From Homarus americanus (taxonomy: Eukaryota; Arthropoda; Malacostraca; Decapoda; Nephropidae), in assembly GCF_018991925.1 (NCBI RefSeq), contig NW_024737042.1:19127789-19191788 (forward strand): DNA of 64,000 nucleotides, given 5' to 3'. Below the pieces are notes generated by a model. That model was not told the DNA's origin. It worked only from the letters and a program-made list of their open reading frames with translations, and ran no database searches. The translations under genes were made by a program, and so were the position numbers. The first letter of the stretch is position 1. The number at the start of each line of letters is the position of its first letter. Below, piece by piece: positions 37,981 to 47,728 of the stretch.

Positions 37981-38498
37981 TTACTGGATAATTACGAGTG
38001 ATAGTGCAAAGTTTGTGGAAAGCCGGCTTATGGACTCCTTCCCTGCGTCAACCTACCGCCGCCCGCCACCCGTCCTCGAAGAATTTAGCAACTTTGAGCA
38101 GTGTCAGTGACAGTGATTTTCTGTGAAGTGTTTAGTGCATTGTGTGTTTCGTGCCATACATGTGTGACCTTGTTATAAAGGATTCCCAAGGTACACGGCA
38201 TGTTCTGGGCATTTGTAAGGAGTAACGTTTTTCACATCCTCCTCTCATCATTCCTTGAGGGTAACTGATGCTCCTAGTCGTCTCCACCCCCCCTCACAGC
38301 TCGAGGCCCCTCATGGCGAGACGCTCTAGCCCGCCCGGCACACACACACTCACTGACATCGGCGGCTTCCTTATATATATTTTATATATATAATCTACTT
38401 ATCTGTGTATTTAATTAATTTTTTGTCTGAGATCTTGTTGATACGACGGGCTGACCGGTCAACACTGATTTAAGACACAGTACACAGATGAAGTAGTT

Positions 38499-41400
38499 AT
38501 GTCTCATGCCTTACGTAGCCGTGGACCCAGCGTCTGGATGAGTCAGGCGGATGATAGCCCCGCAGAGATGGATGACATGGCTGACCACGACGCTCCAGCT
38601 CCCACAACATCGCGCAGCCCTTCACCTCGATATTCAGCGTTGTCTCCAGAGATAATTGCTTTAATGAAGTTTATGAGAGATGAAAGGCGCGAGGATGAAG
38701 CTAACAGACGTGTGGCGGATGAACACAGAAGGCAAGCAGAGGCAGAGAGAGACCACCAACGGAGATTGGAAGACAGTGCACGGTTTGAAGCCTTGATATC
38801 TCGCCTCACTGTTAACCAAGCCCCTGGCTCTAACACTGCCTCGGTACTGACTGGTTCAGATACCTCATCAATGCTTCCTTCACGCCCCCCAGCCCCACCT
38901 AAAGCAGCAGCTCAAACACCGCCCATCTTGAAGCCTGATGTGAATTTCCAGACTTTTCGTGAATGGCGGCGACGGTGGACTGATTATTCTACAATGGTGG
39001 ATCTCCAGAGTTTGTCACAGCCTAAACAACTCATCCAGCTGCGTATGTGCCTGTCCTTGGAAATTCAGCGTGTCTTAGAACATACGTTGCAGGTACCTCC
39101 GACCTCTTCGCTGTCTGTAGAGGAGGTACTGGACATTCTACAACGGCACATCAAAGGACAGCAGAATGAAGCTCTGCGCAGGAGGGAATTGTTTAGCTGC
39201 AGACAGATGGAGGGTGAGACTTTTGACGCCTTTTATGTACGTCTTAAGAGAGCCTCGGAAGAGGTAGATATATGTCTAGGCCACCACCAGCAGTGCGAGG
39301 AGACCCAGCTGAAGCAGGTGATCCTGATGGGTGTTAAGGACGAGGAACTTGTCCAACGCCTCACCTCCCTCGACTCTTCCTCTTCTCTCAAGGATGTGTT
39401 GACGATATGTCGCTCCTATGAGGCTGCCAGGTGTGCCACCTCTGCCATCCGAGCTCCCCCTACAGCTGTACGCGCTGTGTCCCGGTACAAGAAGGACAAG
39501 AAGTCTGCTCCTACGCCTTCGCCCACCACGTCCACGCCCGGTTCATTTTGTAACAACTGTGGTAAGCAGCACGGAACACAGGCGTGTCCAGCTGCTGAGT
39601 CTACATGCAACAGTTGTGACCGTAAGGGCCACTGGTCACTCACAGTACGGTGCCCAGCCAAACGCGTCCAGTGCAATGTGTGCGGTCGTCTGGGCCACTA
39701 TGACAAGTGTTGCCCTACCCACAAACCCAAGGGACAGCGTCGGCGGAAGCTTCAGCGCCCTTCCACCAGTGAGGGCCGCCCACAGTCGCCAAATCAGAGG
39801 CACGACGACCCTGGACAAAGCCCGACCCATATTAGGAGGGTGTACTCCTCGCATCCCAGGACCAAAGTTCCCCAGTACATCAGTGTCATCGTGACCTATG
39901 GCAGTGTGTCATCCCGTCTTCAGATGTTGCCTGACACCGGCGCTGATGCTACAGTCATCGGTCCCCAGCATTTGCAATGCTTGGGGCTCTCTCCAAGCGA
40001 TCTAGGACCGCCTCCCAAGGACCTCTGCGTCAAGGCAGATGGTTCACAGATGACCCCGGCCCTGGGTTCACTCCAAGCACAAGTCACCTTTGGCAACAGG
40101 TCGTGTCAAGCCTGGATTGATGTGCATAACGGTGTCCCGACTCCTTTGCTGTCCTACAGACATTGTCAAGAGTTGGCCATCATCTCCCAGGACTTCCCCA
40201 AACCTATTCTTGAGGTAAAACACGCCAACAGGGTGCAAAAAGGGAGCAGCAACGACCCTGCTGCCGCCCTACCCCTGCCTCTTGCCAGTGACACCTCTCC
40301 TTCGGATGCTCGGAAGTACTTCCTGAAGGAATTCAGCGACGTTCTGGTGACCAAGTCCGCTCTGGAATCCAAGCCTCTCAAGAAGATGGCAGGTCCCCCC
40401 ATGAGGATCCACCTGAGGGACGACGCGAAGCCCTTCGCTATTTACACCCCTCGACTGGTTCCCCTGGCCTTCCGCGAGGCGGTCAAAAACGAGCTGGACT
40501 CCATGGTCGCCCAAGAAATTGTTGCACCAACCGGTGATGACCCGTCTCCATGGTGTCACCCTATGGTTGTCGTCGCAAAACCTAAAGGTGGTGTTCGGAT
40601 CACCACTGACCTCTCCAAGCTCAACAGCCAGGTGTCTCGTCCTGCGCACCCTTCTCCCACGCCCTTTGCAGCTATACGCAGTGTGAACCCGAAGGCGCGC
40701 TTCTTCACGACGATGGACGCCCTGTGTGGATACTGGCAGATAGAGCTTGCCGAAGAAGACCGACCACTCATAACTTTCATCACCCCGCATGGACGTTACA
40801 GTTATTACCGTGGCCCCATGGGATTCGCCGCTACAGGAGACGCTTTCTGTCTTCGAGGTGATATGGCTCTACAAGGTCTGGCAAACTGCGTGAAAGTGGT
40901 CGACGACATACTCGTGTACGATGAGGATTATATGGATCACCTCTGCCATATCTACGAGGTACTCAACAGGTGCCGGAAGCATGGCATTACCCTAAATGCC
41001 GACAAGTTTGTTCTGGCCAGCTCTTCAGTTGACTTTTGTGGGTACACCCTCTCAGGGAATGGTATCGCAGCTGACCCGGAAAAGGTCCGCGCCATCACGG
41101 ATTTTCCCACCCCTGCTAACCTCACCGACTTGAGGTCCTTCATCGGTCTCGTCAACCAGTTAGCAGAGTTTTCGTCGGACATCTCCGCAGCTGCCCAACC
41201 ACTTCGCCCCCTGATGAGCCCCAAGAGGACATTCCTGTGGACCCCCGACCACGACAAGGCCTTCCAGCAAGTGAAACAGGCCCTGTCTCGTCCACCTGTC
41301 CTCGCCACGTTTGACCCAGCCTTGCCGACAGTTCTGCAGACAGATGCCTCACGCTTGTATGGCGTGGGATACGCCCTACTGCAGGATCATGGTGGAGGGC

Positions 41401-43085
41401 AGTTCCGGCTCGTCCAGTGTGGCTCGCGTTTCCTCTCTGACACTGAGACGCGCTACGCCACTATTGAGTTGGAGCTGTTGGCTGTGGTTTGGGCGATGTC
41501 CAAGTGCAGGTTTTACCTCATAGGCCTGCAACACTTTCACCTAGTGACCAACCATCGCCCGCTTGTGCCGATCCTCAACCACTACACGCTAGACGCCGTT
41601 GAGAACCCTCGCCTCCAGCGTCTGAAAGAGAAGCTCTCTGCGTACATCTTCACAGCAGTGTGGCGTGCTGGTAAGGAGCTCTGCATCCCTGATGCCTTAT
41701 CCCGCTCTCCTGTCAGCCGCCCTACTCCAGAAGACCATGTGCTCGACGCCGACCTCGCTCTTTCCGTCAGGACTGTGGTCACTCTCCATGCCGTCCAATC
41801 CCTTCGTTCGGACCTGTCACCAGATGACGACAAGGCAATGGAGGACCTTCGAACAGCGGCCCGAGATGACCCTTCCTACGTCCGACTTGTCGAGTGTGTG
41901 AGGAATGGATTTCCTAGCAACCGCTACGATCTTCACAACACCCTGCTCCCGTATTGGAAACTCCGCGATGAACTCTACTGCGACGGAGACCTTGTTCTGT
42001 ACGGAGCACGTGTAGTTGTCCCTGCTGCATCACGTCCCCACGCCTTGGCTCGCCTTCACGACAGTCACCGTGGAGCTGAGGCCACCAAACGACGTGCACG
42101 ACAGACTGTGTTCTGGCCCGGCATCAACTCCGACATCTCCAATGTTGTCCGTGCGTGTGAGCCCTGCCAAGTATTACAACCCAGCCAGCAGCAGGAACCC
42201 TTCATGAGTGACGACAACCCCACCCGCCCCTTTGAGTCTGTGTCGGCCGACTTTTTCTGTGTGTCAGGAAAGTCCTTCCTTGTTATCGTCGACCGTCTCT
42301 CTGGTTGGCCGGTTGTCATCAAGTGCGGTAATGACACGACGTCTGCCGCCACCATCAGCAAGTTCCGCCACTACTTCCGTGACGTGGGCGTTCCTGTACG
42401 CCTGCGAACCGACGGAGGGCCTCAGTTCACAAGCCGGGACTTTGCTGTGTTCCTTGACCGATGGGGAGTCCGGCATGTGTTGTCATCGCCCCATTACCCG
42501 CAGTCCAACGGCCACGCTGAGGCTGCTGTCAAATCCCTGAAGCACCTCATCCTTAAGGTGGCCCCTTCTGGGAACATTGACTGCGAGGCCTTCGACCGGG
42601 GTCTTCTTGAACTCCGCAACACACCTAACTACACCGGACGCTCCCCTGCCCAGGTTTTGTATGGACGCCCCCTTCGTTCTTGTGTCCCTGCTCACCCTCA
42701 ATCCTTCTCCAAGGAGTGGCAGGCCAAGACAGAGGATTGTGATCGCCGAGCCGCCGAACGTGTTCAGGACGTCGTCGCCCGCTACAACGACCACGCCCGT
42801 TCTCTCCCCAGGTTGAGTGTCGGCACCCAAGTCCGTGTTCAGGACCCGACCTCCCTACGTTGGGACAAAGTAGGCGTAGTCATGGGTCTCGGTAGGTCAC
42901 GGGACTACCAGGTGCGGTTACCCAGTGGTCGTGTGTGGTGGAGGAACCGCCGTTTTCTCCGCCCCGTAACAATGCCTTCTGCTGGCCCCGCCACCAGTGT
43001 TGAGTCCCATACCCTTCCCAGTGATGAAGTCCCTCGACGCTCAGAACGGATCCAAAAGAAAAGGTCCCATATCCCACATGCTTAA
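38499..43085 (+). CDS. gag-pol: Element B Gag-Pol polyprotein (single ORF)
   Basis: 1528 codons without interruption. Gag fills about residues 1-345, with an Arg/Glu-rich coiled coil at about 60-100 and a Gypsy-type capsid at about 145-300. Three zinc knuckles follow at about 351-415 (CNNCGKQHGTQAC onward). The protease motif LPDTGADAT has its Asp at 479. RT has SGYWQ-like LCGYWQIEL, PMGFAATGDAF and an active site VVDD (Asp 802 and 803) instead of the usual YxDD. RNase H has TDASRLYG, ELELLAVVWA and TNHRPL, where Asn replaces the usual Asp. Integrase has D1251, D1305 and E1341, the last pair with D35E spacing. Gag and Pol in one frame implies no frameshift. The last residues (about HIPHA) come from LTR sequence because of the 3' deletion, so the natural C-terminus is lost. 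Confidence 0.9.
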   Translation: MSHALRSRGPSVWMSQADDSPAEMDDMADHDAPAPTTSRSPSPRYSALSPEIIALMKFMRDERREDEANRRVADEHRRQAEAERDHQRRLEDSARFEALISRLTVNQAPGSNTASVLTGSDTSSMLPSRPPAPPKAAAQTPPILKPDVNFQTFREWRRRWTDYSTMVDLQSLSQPKQLIQLRMCLSLEIQRVLEHTLQVPPTSSLSVEEVLDILQRHIKGQQNEALRRRELFSCRQMEGETFDAFYVRLKRASEEVDICLGHHQQCEETQLKQVILMGVKDEELVQRLTSLDSSSSLKDVLTICRSYEAARCATSAIRAPPTAVRAVSRYKKDKKSAPTPSPTTSTPGSFCNNCGKQHGTQACPAAESTCNSCDRKGHWSLTVRCPAKRVQCNVCGRLGHYDKCCPTHKPKGQRRRKLQRPSTSEGRPQSPNQRHDDPGQSPTHIRRVYSSHPRTKVPQYISVIVTYGSVSSRLQMLPDTGADATVIGPQHLQCLGLSPSDLGPPPKDLCVKADGSQMTPALGSLQAQVTFGNRSCQAWIDVHNGVPTPLLSYRHCQELAIISQDFPKPILEVKHANRVQKGSSNDPAAALPLPLASDTSPSDARKYFLKEFSDVLVTKSALESKPLKKMAGPPMRIHLRDDAKPFAIYTPRLVPLAFREAVKNELDSMVAQEIVAPTGDDPSPWCHPMVVVAKPKGGVRITTDLSKLNSQVSRPAHPSPTPFAAIRSVNPKARFFTTMDALCGYWQIELAEEDRPLITFITPHGRYSYYRGPMGFAATGDAFCLRGDMALQGLANCVKVVDDILVYDEDYMDHLCHIYEVLNRCRKHGITLNADKFVLASSSVDFCGYTLSGNGIAADPEKVRAITDFPTPANLTDLRSFIGLVNQLAEFSSDISAAAQPLRPLMSPKRTFLWTPDHDKAFQQVKQALSRPPVLATFDPALPTVLQTDASRLYGVGYALLQDHGGGQFRLVQCGSRFLSDTETRYATIELELLAVVWAMSKCRFYLIGLQHFHLVTNHRPLVPILNHYTLDAVENPRLQRLKEKLSAYIFTAVWRAGKELCIPDALSRSPVSRPTPEDHVLDADLALSVRTVVTLHAVQSLRSDLSPDDDKAMEDLRTAARDDPSYVRLVECVRNGFPSNRYDLHNTLLPYWKLRDELYCDGDLVLYGARVVVPAASRPHALARLHDSHRGAEATKRRARQTVFWPGINSDISNVVRACEPCQVLQPSQQQEPFMSDDNPTRPFESVSADFFCVSGKSFLVIVDRLSGWPVVIKCGNDTTSAATISKFRHYFRDVGVPVRLRTDGGPQFTSRDFAVFLDRWGVRHVLSSPHYPQSNGHAEAAVKSLKHLILKVAPSGNIDCEAFDRGLLELRNTPNYTGRSPAQVLYGRPLRSCVPAHPQSFSKEWQAKTEDCDRRAAERVQDVVARYNDHARSLPRLSVGTQVRVQDPTSLRWDKVGVVMGLGRSRDYQVRLPSGRVWWRNRRFLRPVTMPSAGPATSVESHTLPSDEVPRRSERIQKKRSHIPHA

Positions 43086-43285
43086 TTAATGTGCTTGGCG
43101 ACGTATGGAAGCTGCTAATGTCTCACTTGCCATACGTCGTCTATAGCGTAGTTGACAAGCAGCCAAGCTGAGGAGCGGTACTTCCCTTTGTGTACATATC
43201 TCTGATCCAGTAAATCGAACCTACAAAACTATACAGGTGTTTGTGTTCGCTCCTGTATATTGAACTTATTACCCAGAACATAACA
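43067..43285 (+). repeat. Element B 3' LTR, truncated at its 5' side
   Basis: It matches 37745-37963 with two differences (near 43095 and 43100). The first 110 bases of the LTR and the expected polypurine tract are missing, and pol reads directly into it. A CCATAT/CCCATAT overlap at the junction suggests a short-homology deletion. Confidence 0.85.
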
Positions 43286-44536
43286 CAGGGTATGTTAGAT
43301 GAGAATGTTATTAGACACTCAAAATCCCCCTTTAATAGCCCATTATTCCTCGTCCCGAAAAAGGATGGTGGATGGCGCCCTGTTATAGATTTCAGGCGCA
43401 TCAATGATCAAACGATCCGTGATAGGTACCCTATTTCTATCTTGAGCGACATATTGCAATCCTTAGGCAAGGATAATGCGGTATTTAGCAACTTAGATTT
43501 GCTTAGTGGGTATTGGCAAATACCACTCGATGAGAAATCACGAGAAATCACGGCATTTAGCACGCCTCTAGGCCACTTTGAGTTTCTACGAATGCCATTT
43601 GGTCTCAGAAATGCCCCACTAACATTTCAAAGAATGATCAACACCCTGTTTGCCGGATTGATTGGTACCACAGTATGCGCTTATTTGGATGATCTTATAG
43701 TAGTCAGTAAGGACGTCGATTCCCATCTGATTAAACTGCGTGAAGTGTTGGACAAACTTTCCACAGCAGGCCTCAAAATAAAACTCTCGAAGTGTGAGTT
43801 TTTAAAATCCAGAATCCATTTCCTTGGTCATGTAGTTGACGGTGAGGGCATACATACAGTTAATGATAAAGTCAAAGCTGTATCTCAGTTCCCGCTTCCT
43901 ACCTCAAATGATCATGTGCGTAGCTTTCTTGGCTTATCTGGATATTATCGTTCCTTTATCAAGAACTATGCAACATTAGCATCGCCCCTAACAAGGTTGC
44001 TCAAAAAAGATGCAATGTTTATATGGGACGCTGAACACGAAGATAGTTTTACGGCATTGAAGACAGCGCTTACCAATGCCCCGGTTCTAGCATTCCCAGA
44101 CTACACTCAACCTTTCACTCTCTGTACTGACGCTTCCGGAATTGGAGTCGGAGCAGTGCTCATGCAAGAGGATACGCGTAGGAAGTTTAGATTGATAGCA
44201 TTTGCAAGTCGCAAACTAATTGATGTTGAAACACGTTATTCGGTGACGCATTTAGAAACGTTAGCCGTTGTGTGGGCACTTAAGAAGTTCAAAGACATTA
44301 TCTTTGGCTACAAGATAACTGTTTTTACTGATCATGCGGGAGTCATCGAACTGTTCCATGGCAGAAACTTATCAGGCAGATTAGCACGCTGGTATCTGAC
44401 AATTCAAGAGTTTGACCCCGAATTTAGGTATTTACCTGGGAGGGCGAATGTTGTCGCCGACGCTCTGTCAAGAAATAGAGCACCAGTCATGCCTGTATCA
44501 ACATTCACTCTTTCGCAACTGGAAGATGAGCAATGA
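43241..44536 (+). pseudogene. pol: Element A reverse transcriptase and RNase H
   Basis: The first 16 codons come from the 3' LTR of element B, after which A's RT resumes at GMLDENV. RT motifs follow in order: WRPVIDFRRIN, SGYWQIPL, FGLRNAP and the catalytic YLDD (43682-43693). RNase H follows with TDASGIGVGAVL, a THLETLAVVWAL block and VFTDHAG, so its catalytic acidic residues appear kept. The frame ends at an in-frame TGA (44534-44536), beyond which the same frame continues into integrase. RT is physically split from its N-terminus by 5.65 kb. Confidence 0.85.
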
Positions 44537-45814
44537 CGCGACCCATATTGGTCAGCTGTTATTTTTGCTCTCGAATCGGGTGAGGATATTAAACTCCCCA
44601 AGTTAATTCGTCCCTTAAGTCAGTTTGAATTGCGACATAACATACTCCACAGGACGAGAAAATCACCTGAGGGTAATGTGTCTCAAATAGTCGTACCTGA
44701 CACGTTGTGCAAAGCAGTAATGACATTGTTCCATGATGTCCCACAGGCAGGTCACCAAGGTCGTGATAAATGCTTAGCGGATTTACGAAAGAAGTATTTC
44801 TGGAACACTATGAAGAAAGACATAGAATTACACATAGCTAATTGTTTGGCGTGTGCTCAACATAAAGGTTTTACAGGATCACCAGACCCGATTCTACAAT
44901 ATCCTACACCAGACCGTCCGTTTGACACAGTCGCTATTGACTTGTTACAACTCCCAATGAGTCATCAGGGATCAGCCTACGTCTTAGTGTGTGTGGATCA
45001 TTTTTCAAGGTTCGTGGTCTTGGTCCCACTAAAAAGCAAAACGGCCGAAGCAGTAGCCTATGCATTAGTGATGAATCTTATATGTCCATATACTACGCCT
45101 AAAGTTCTGCTCTCTGACAATGGCACAAAGTTCAAGAATCAGCTAGTAGCGCATATATGTGCACAATATGGTATTAAACAAACTTTTGTGACAGCTTATC
45201 ATCCACAGGCTAATGGCCTTGTTGAGAGAACCAATCGTAAAATCCTAGAAATACTGCGTCCAATTGTCAGTGGTTTTCAATACGCATGGGAGGATTGGTT
45301 ACCGCAGGTTGCAGCGTCTATAAATGGGTCAGTTAATAGCTCTAGGGGCAAAACACCCTACTACATTGTCTATGGTACAGATAAACGTCTACCTTACGAC
45401 ATCCTTACAGATGCGCCATACCCGGTTTATTATACGGATGATTTCGCGGCAAAACAAATTCATGACTTTACAGATATTCATGCCCAAGTACGATCACATC
45501 TAGCGGCGTCACGCGCCGAAATGATCATCAAACAACATAAACAAGCTAAACCTGTCGCATTGAACGTTGGGGACGCTGTTATGTTAAGAGAACCTGAAAG
45601 GACCTCCAAACTTTCGGCAAAATTTTCTGGTCCATTCCGCATAATCTCAAAAGAAGCAGGCAACAAATTCAAAATTTGGAAGCCTAATGCACAGATTGCA
45701 GATGTCGTGCACGCGGATCGTCTGAAGAAGACCCAGATAAATGTATTAACACCAGTTGATGATGATGTGATTGATGCATCCTTACAGATTGTCCAGAAGC
45801 AGTGTCCCAAATGA
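44537..45814 (+). CDS. pol: Element A integrase
   Basis: In frame with RT/RNase H beyond a TGA. The HHCC zinc-binding module (HDVPQAGH...CLACAQH, about 44730-44860) is followed by a catalytic core with D in VAIDLLQ, D in LLSDNGTKF and E in ANGLVERTNRK. The last two are spaced as in the DDE/D35E family. A C-terminal KFSGPFRI block is the GPY/F module. The integrase itself has no further stop to 45814. In the intact element it would be cut from a Gag-Pol precursor and insert the cDNA. In this copy it lies downstream of five nonsense codons and a nested insertion. Confidence 0.8.
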   Translation, partial: RDPYWSAVIFALESGEDIKLPKLIRPLSQFELRHNILHRTRKSPEGNVSQIVVPDTLCKAVMTLFHDVPQAGHQGRDKCLADLRKKYFWNTMKKDIELHIANCLACAQHKGFTGSPDPILQYPTPDRPFDTVAIDLLQLPMSHQGSAYVLVCVDHFSRFVVLVPLKSKTAEAVAYALVMNLICPYTTPKVLLSDNGTKFKNQLVAHICAQYGIKQTFVTAYHPQANGLVERTNRKILEILRPIVSGFQYAWEDWLPQVAASINGSVNSSRGKTPYYIVYGTDKRLPYDILTDAPYPVYYTDDFAAKQIHDFTDIHAQVRSHLAASRAEMIIKQHKQAKPVALNVGDAVMLREPERTSKLSAKFSGPFRIISKEAGNKFKIWKPNAQIADVVHADRLKKTQINVLTPVDDDVIDASLQIVQKQCPK

Positions 45815-45873
45815 CTACTGTATGAAACTTCGTTCTGCGAGTAGACGTTAAATCGTTTGTAATTCCTTACAGA

Positions 45874-47625
45874 ATGGCTTGGATCTTCAGTGTGTTCCTT
45901 CTACTCTGTTGTGGCACCGTTGTGTTGACAGACATGTCCACTTCAGTCCTCAAACCAGGTGCACTTGTTGCACCTCTCGGACGCTTTCTCATAGTTGAGG
46001 ACGTGGTGAACATCAAGTATGAACTACATCCACTACTCCAACTTCCACGTCAGATGGAAAACGTCGACGGCCAACTACAATCAGCATTGGACATCCTTCA
46101 TGGTCTCAGCACAGCTTCTAAGAATTCGACAATAGTTTCACAAACTATAGACCTTTTACACTTTCGTCTCCAGAACCTTCGCGAGTTTCTCGTCGATGTT
46201 GGGAAAAATCTACCTGCGTCTCAAGCGGATCTTGCTAAAGAAGTGCATTCTCAGGCACGACGAAAAAGGGGTCTCATTAATTTTGTGGGTCTCATCCAAA
46301 GCGCCTTGTTTGGCACGGCAACGGCCGATGATGTAGCTAAATTGGGGGACCGAATGAACGTTGTCGTTCAGGCTGTATCTCAACAGAATCGTGTTATTTC
46401 TCAAACCTTTCACGCGATTACTGCTCTAGAATCAAAGGTTAATGCAATCATGGTGGAGTCTAACCAAGTTTCGAGGAGTGTTACTAGGTTACAGAAAGCA
46501 ATCCCGACATTAGAATGGCTCCTTTATTTCACAGAATATTTGCATGCTGCTGAAATTTCAGTTCATAAAATTGTAACCTCTAAAAATGAACTAATAGACA
46601 GCATTGTAGATGCCGGGATAGGACGTGTGGACGCGAAGCTTGTGCCTGTGCAGACGCTTCTTGAAGCTTTAAAAATAGCCAAGTTGCAGTATCATTTAAC
46701 TCCTATTTTTAATGACAATGAGGTTCACTATTATTACCCACTGTTGGAGTCAACCCTCATGCACAATGCAATTCTGATCCACATTCCTATGCGAGGGCAA
46801 CATGAGTTTAATGCATGGCATTTAGAACCCTTCCCCTGGTTTGTGAACGACACACTGTACACCCTGGATAGGCCTAAAGATCTTTTCTTAGTAGATGAAG
46901 AGTATTCTTTGTTATCAATAGAGGATTCTGAGGTACTGTCACGGTGTAAGTCGTCTTATCTACACCTACACGTATGTCCAGCCTACATGTTCGCATTTAT
47001 TCCTGCTGCAGAGGGAATATGTGAATTGGCAGTCATACAACCAAATGTACGCACAGCGCTAGCGCAATGCAGTTATAGGCCAGTTAGTCTAAAGACTATG
47101 TTCCACGCTCATCTTCACAATGTGCAGTATTTGTTCTTTCCAAATCTCACTACTGTCATTTTAAAATGCCATGATGGTGTTAAGCAGCTAGTTGTGAAAG
47201 GGCATTACAAGGCTCCTGATTACTGTGAAATCACTTGTAGTACATTACGGACCTTGCCTACTCATCAGCATTTTGCTTTACATCTAAAACTCAAGTCTGC
47301 TTTAATTCAACTTCCTGTAATGAATTTCACTATTAAGGATATTCAAATAGTATCAGAGAAATTAAAAGTTTTAGCTTTCTTGAACGAGACACATTTTGCT
47401 GATTTGAAAAATAACTTGCCATTTTACCTATCACGGGAATTTGCACTACCAAGTCTTACAATTCCCTCTATTTTGTTAATTCTGGCAATTATGTTCCTGT
47501 TCTGTTATTACAGGGCAATGTCATTCAAATTCAACATTGTTCATAACATACTAAACCGTACGACACTAAAGTCTAGGTGCCCTGTAGTAGCTAATACCCC
47601 TACAGTAGTAGAATCCTCAGCTTAG
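45874..47625 (+). CDS. env: Element A envelope: F-type fusion glycoprotein (errantivirus/baculovirus-like)
   Basis: A 583-codon uninterrupted ORF starts 60 bases after pol. It has a hydrophobic signal sequence (residues about 3-19) and a furin-type cleavage site RRKR at residues 129-132. A glycine-led fusion-peptide-like segment (GLINFVGLIQSALFGTA) follows immediately, then a long helical heptad-rich region, several Cys residues and Asn-X-Ser/Thr sites. A transmembrane helix lies at about 527-546, with a 37-residue tail. This layout is that of baculovirus F proteins and the Env of gypsy-group errantiviruses, class I fusion proteins of the envelope. Expression in related elements is from a spliced RNA. 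No splice sites were verified here. Confidence 0.85.
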   Translation: MAWIFSVFLLLCCGTVVLTDMSTSVLKPGALVAPLGRFLIVEDVVNIKYELHPLLQLPRQMENVDGQLQSALDILHGLSTASKNSTIVSQTIDLLHFRLQNLREFLVDVGKNLPASQADLAKEVHSQARRKRGLINFVGLIQSALFGTATADDVAKLGDRMNVVVQAVSQQNRVISQTFHAITALESKVNAIMVESNQVSRSVTRLQKAIPTLEWLLYFTEYLHAAEISVHKIVTSKNELIDSIVDAGIGRVDAKLVPVQTLLEALKIAKLQYHLTPIFNDNEVHYYYPLLESTLMHNAILIHIPMRGQHEFNAWHLEPFPWFVNDTLYTLDRPKDLFLVDEEYSLLSIEDSEVLSRCKSSYLHLHVCPAYMFAFIPAAEGICELAVIQPNVRTALAQCSYRPVSLKTMFHAHLHNVQYLFFPNLTTVILKCHDGVKQLVVKGHYKAPDYCEITCSTLRTLPTHQHFALHLKLKSALIQLPVMNFTIKDIQIVSEKLKVLAFLNETHFADLKNNLPFYLSREFALPSLTIPSILLILAIMFLFCYYRAMSFKFNIVHNILNRTTLKSRCPVVANTPTVVESSA

Positions 47626-47728
47626 TGTCTACATATCTGTTTATAACATGGTTAGGGTTGTCTAGGATGTACTGTACTCTGTGAGTTATTTAGGCCTCAC
47701 GGAGCTCGGCTGGTAGGTGACCGAGCGA

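Larger units (their letters stand above)
37635..43285 (+). mobile_element. Element B: Ty3/Gypsy retrotransposon nested in element A
   Basis: A 5.65-kb element with TGT...ACA LTR ends and the 5-bp duplication CAGGG on both sides (37630-37634 and 43286-43290). It interrupts the RT of element A precisely: removing B and one duplication rejoins the A reading frame (DMVQ before, GMLDE after). The 5' LTR is complete (329 bp). The 3' LTR lacks its first 110 bases, fused to the pol end. The shared 219 bp differ at only two positions, so this is a recent insertion. It encodes one long gag-pol and no env. Confidence 0.95.

Noticed and set aside
39418..39894. Alternate-frame ORFs inside the element B gag-pol, including minus-strand ORFs
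   Set aside because: Shadows of the 1528-codon frame, which alone carries ordered Gypsy domains.
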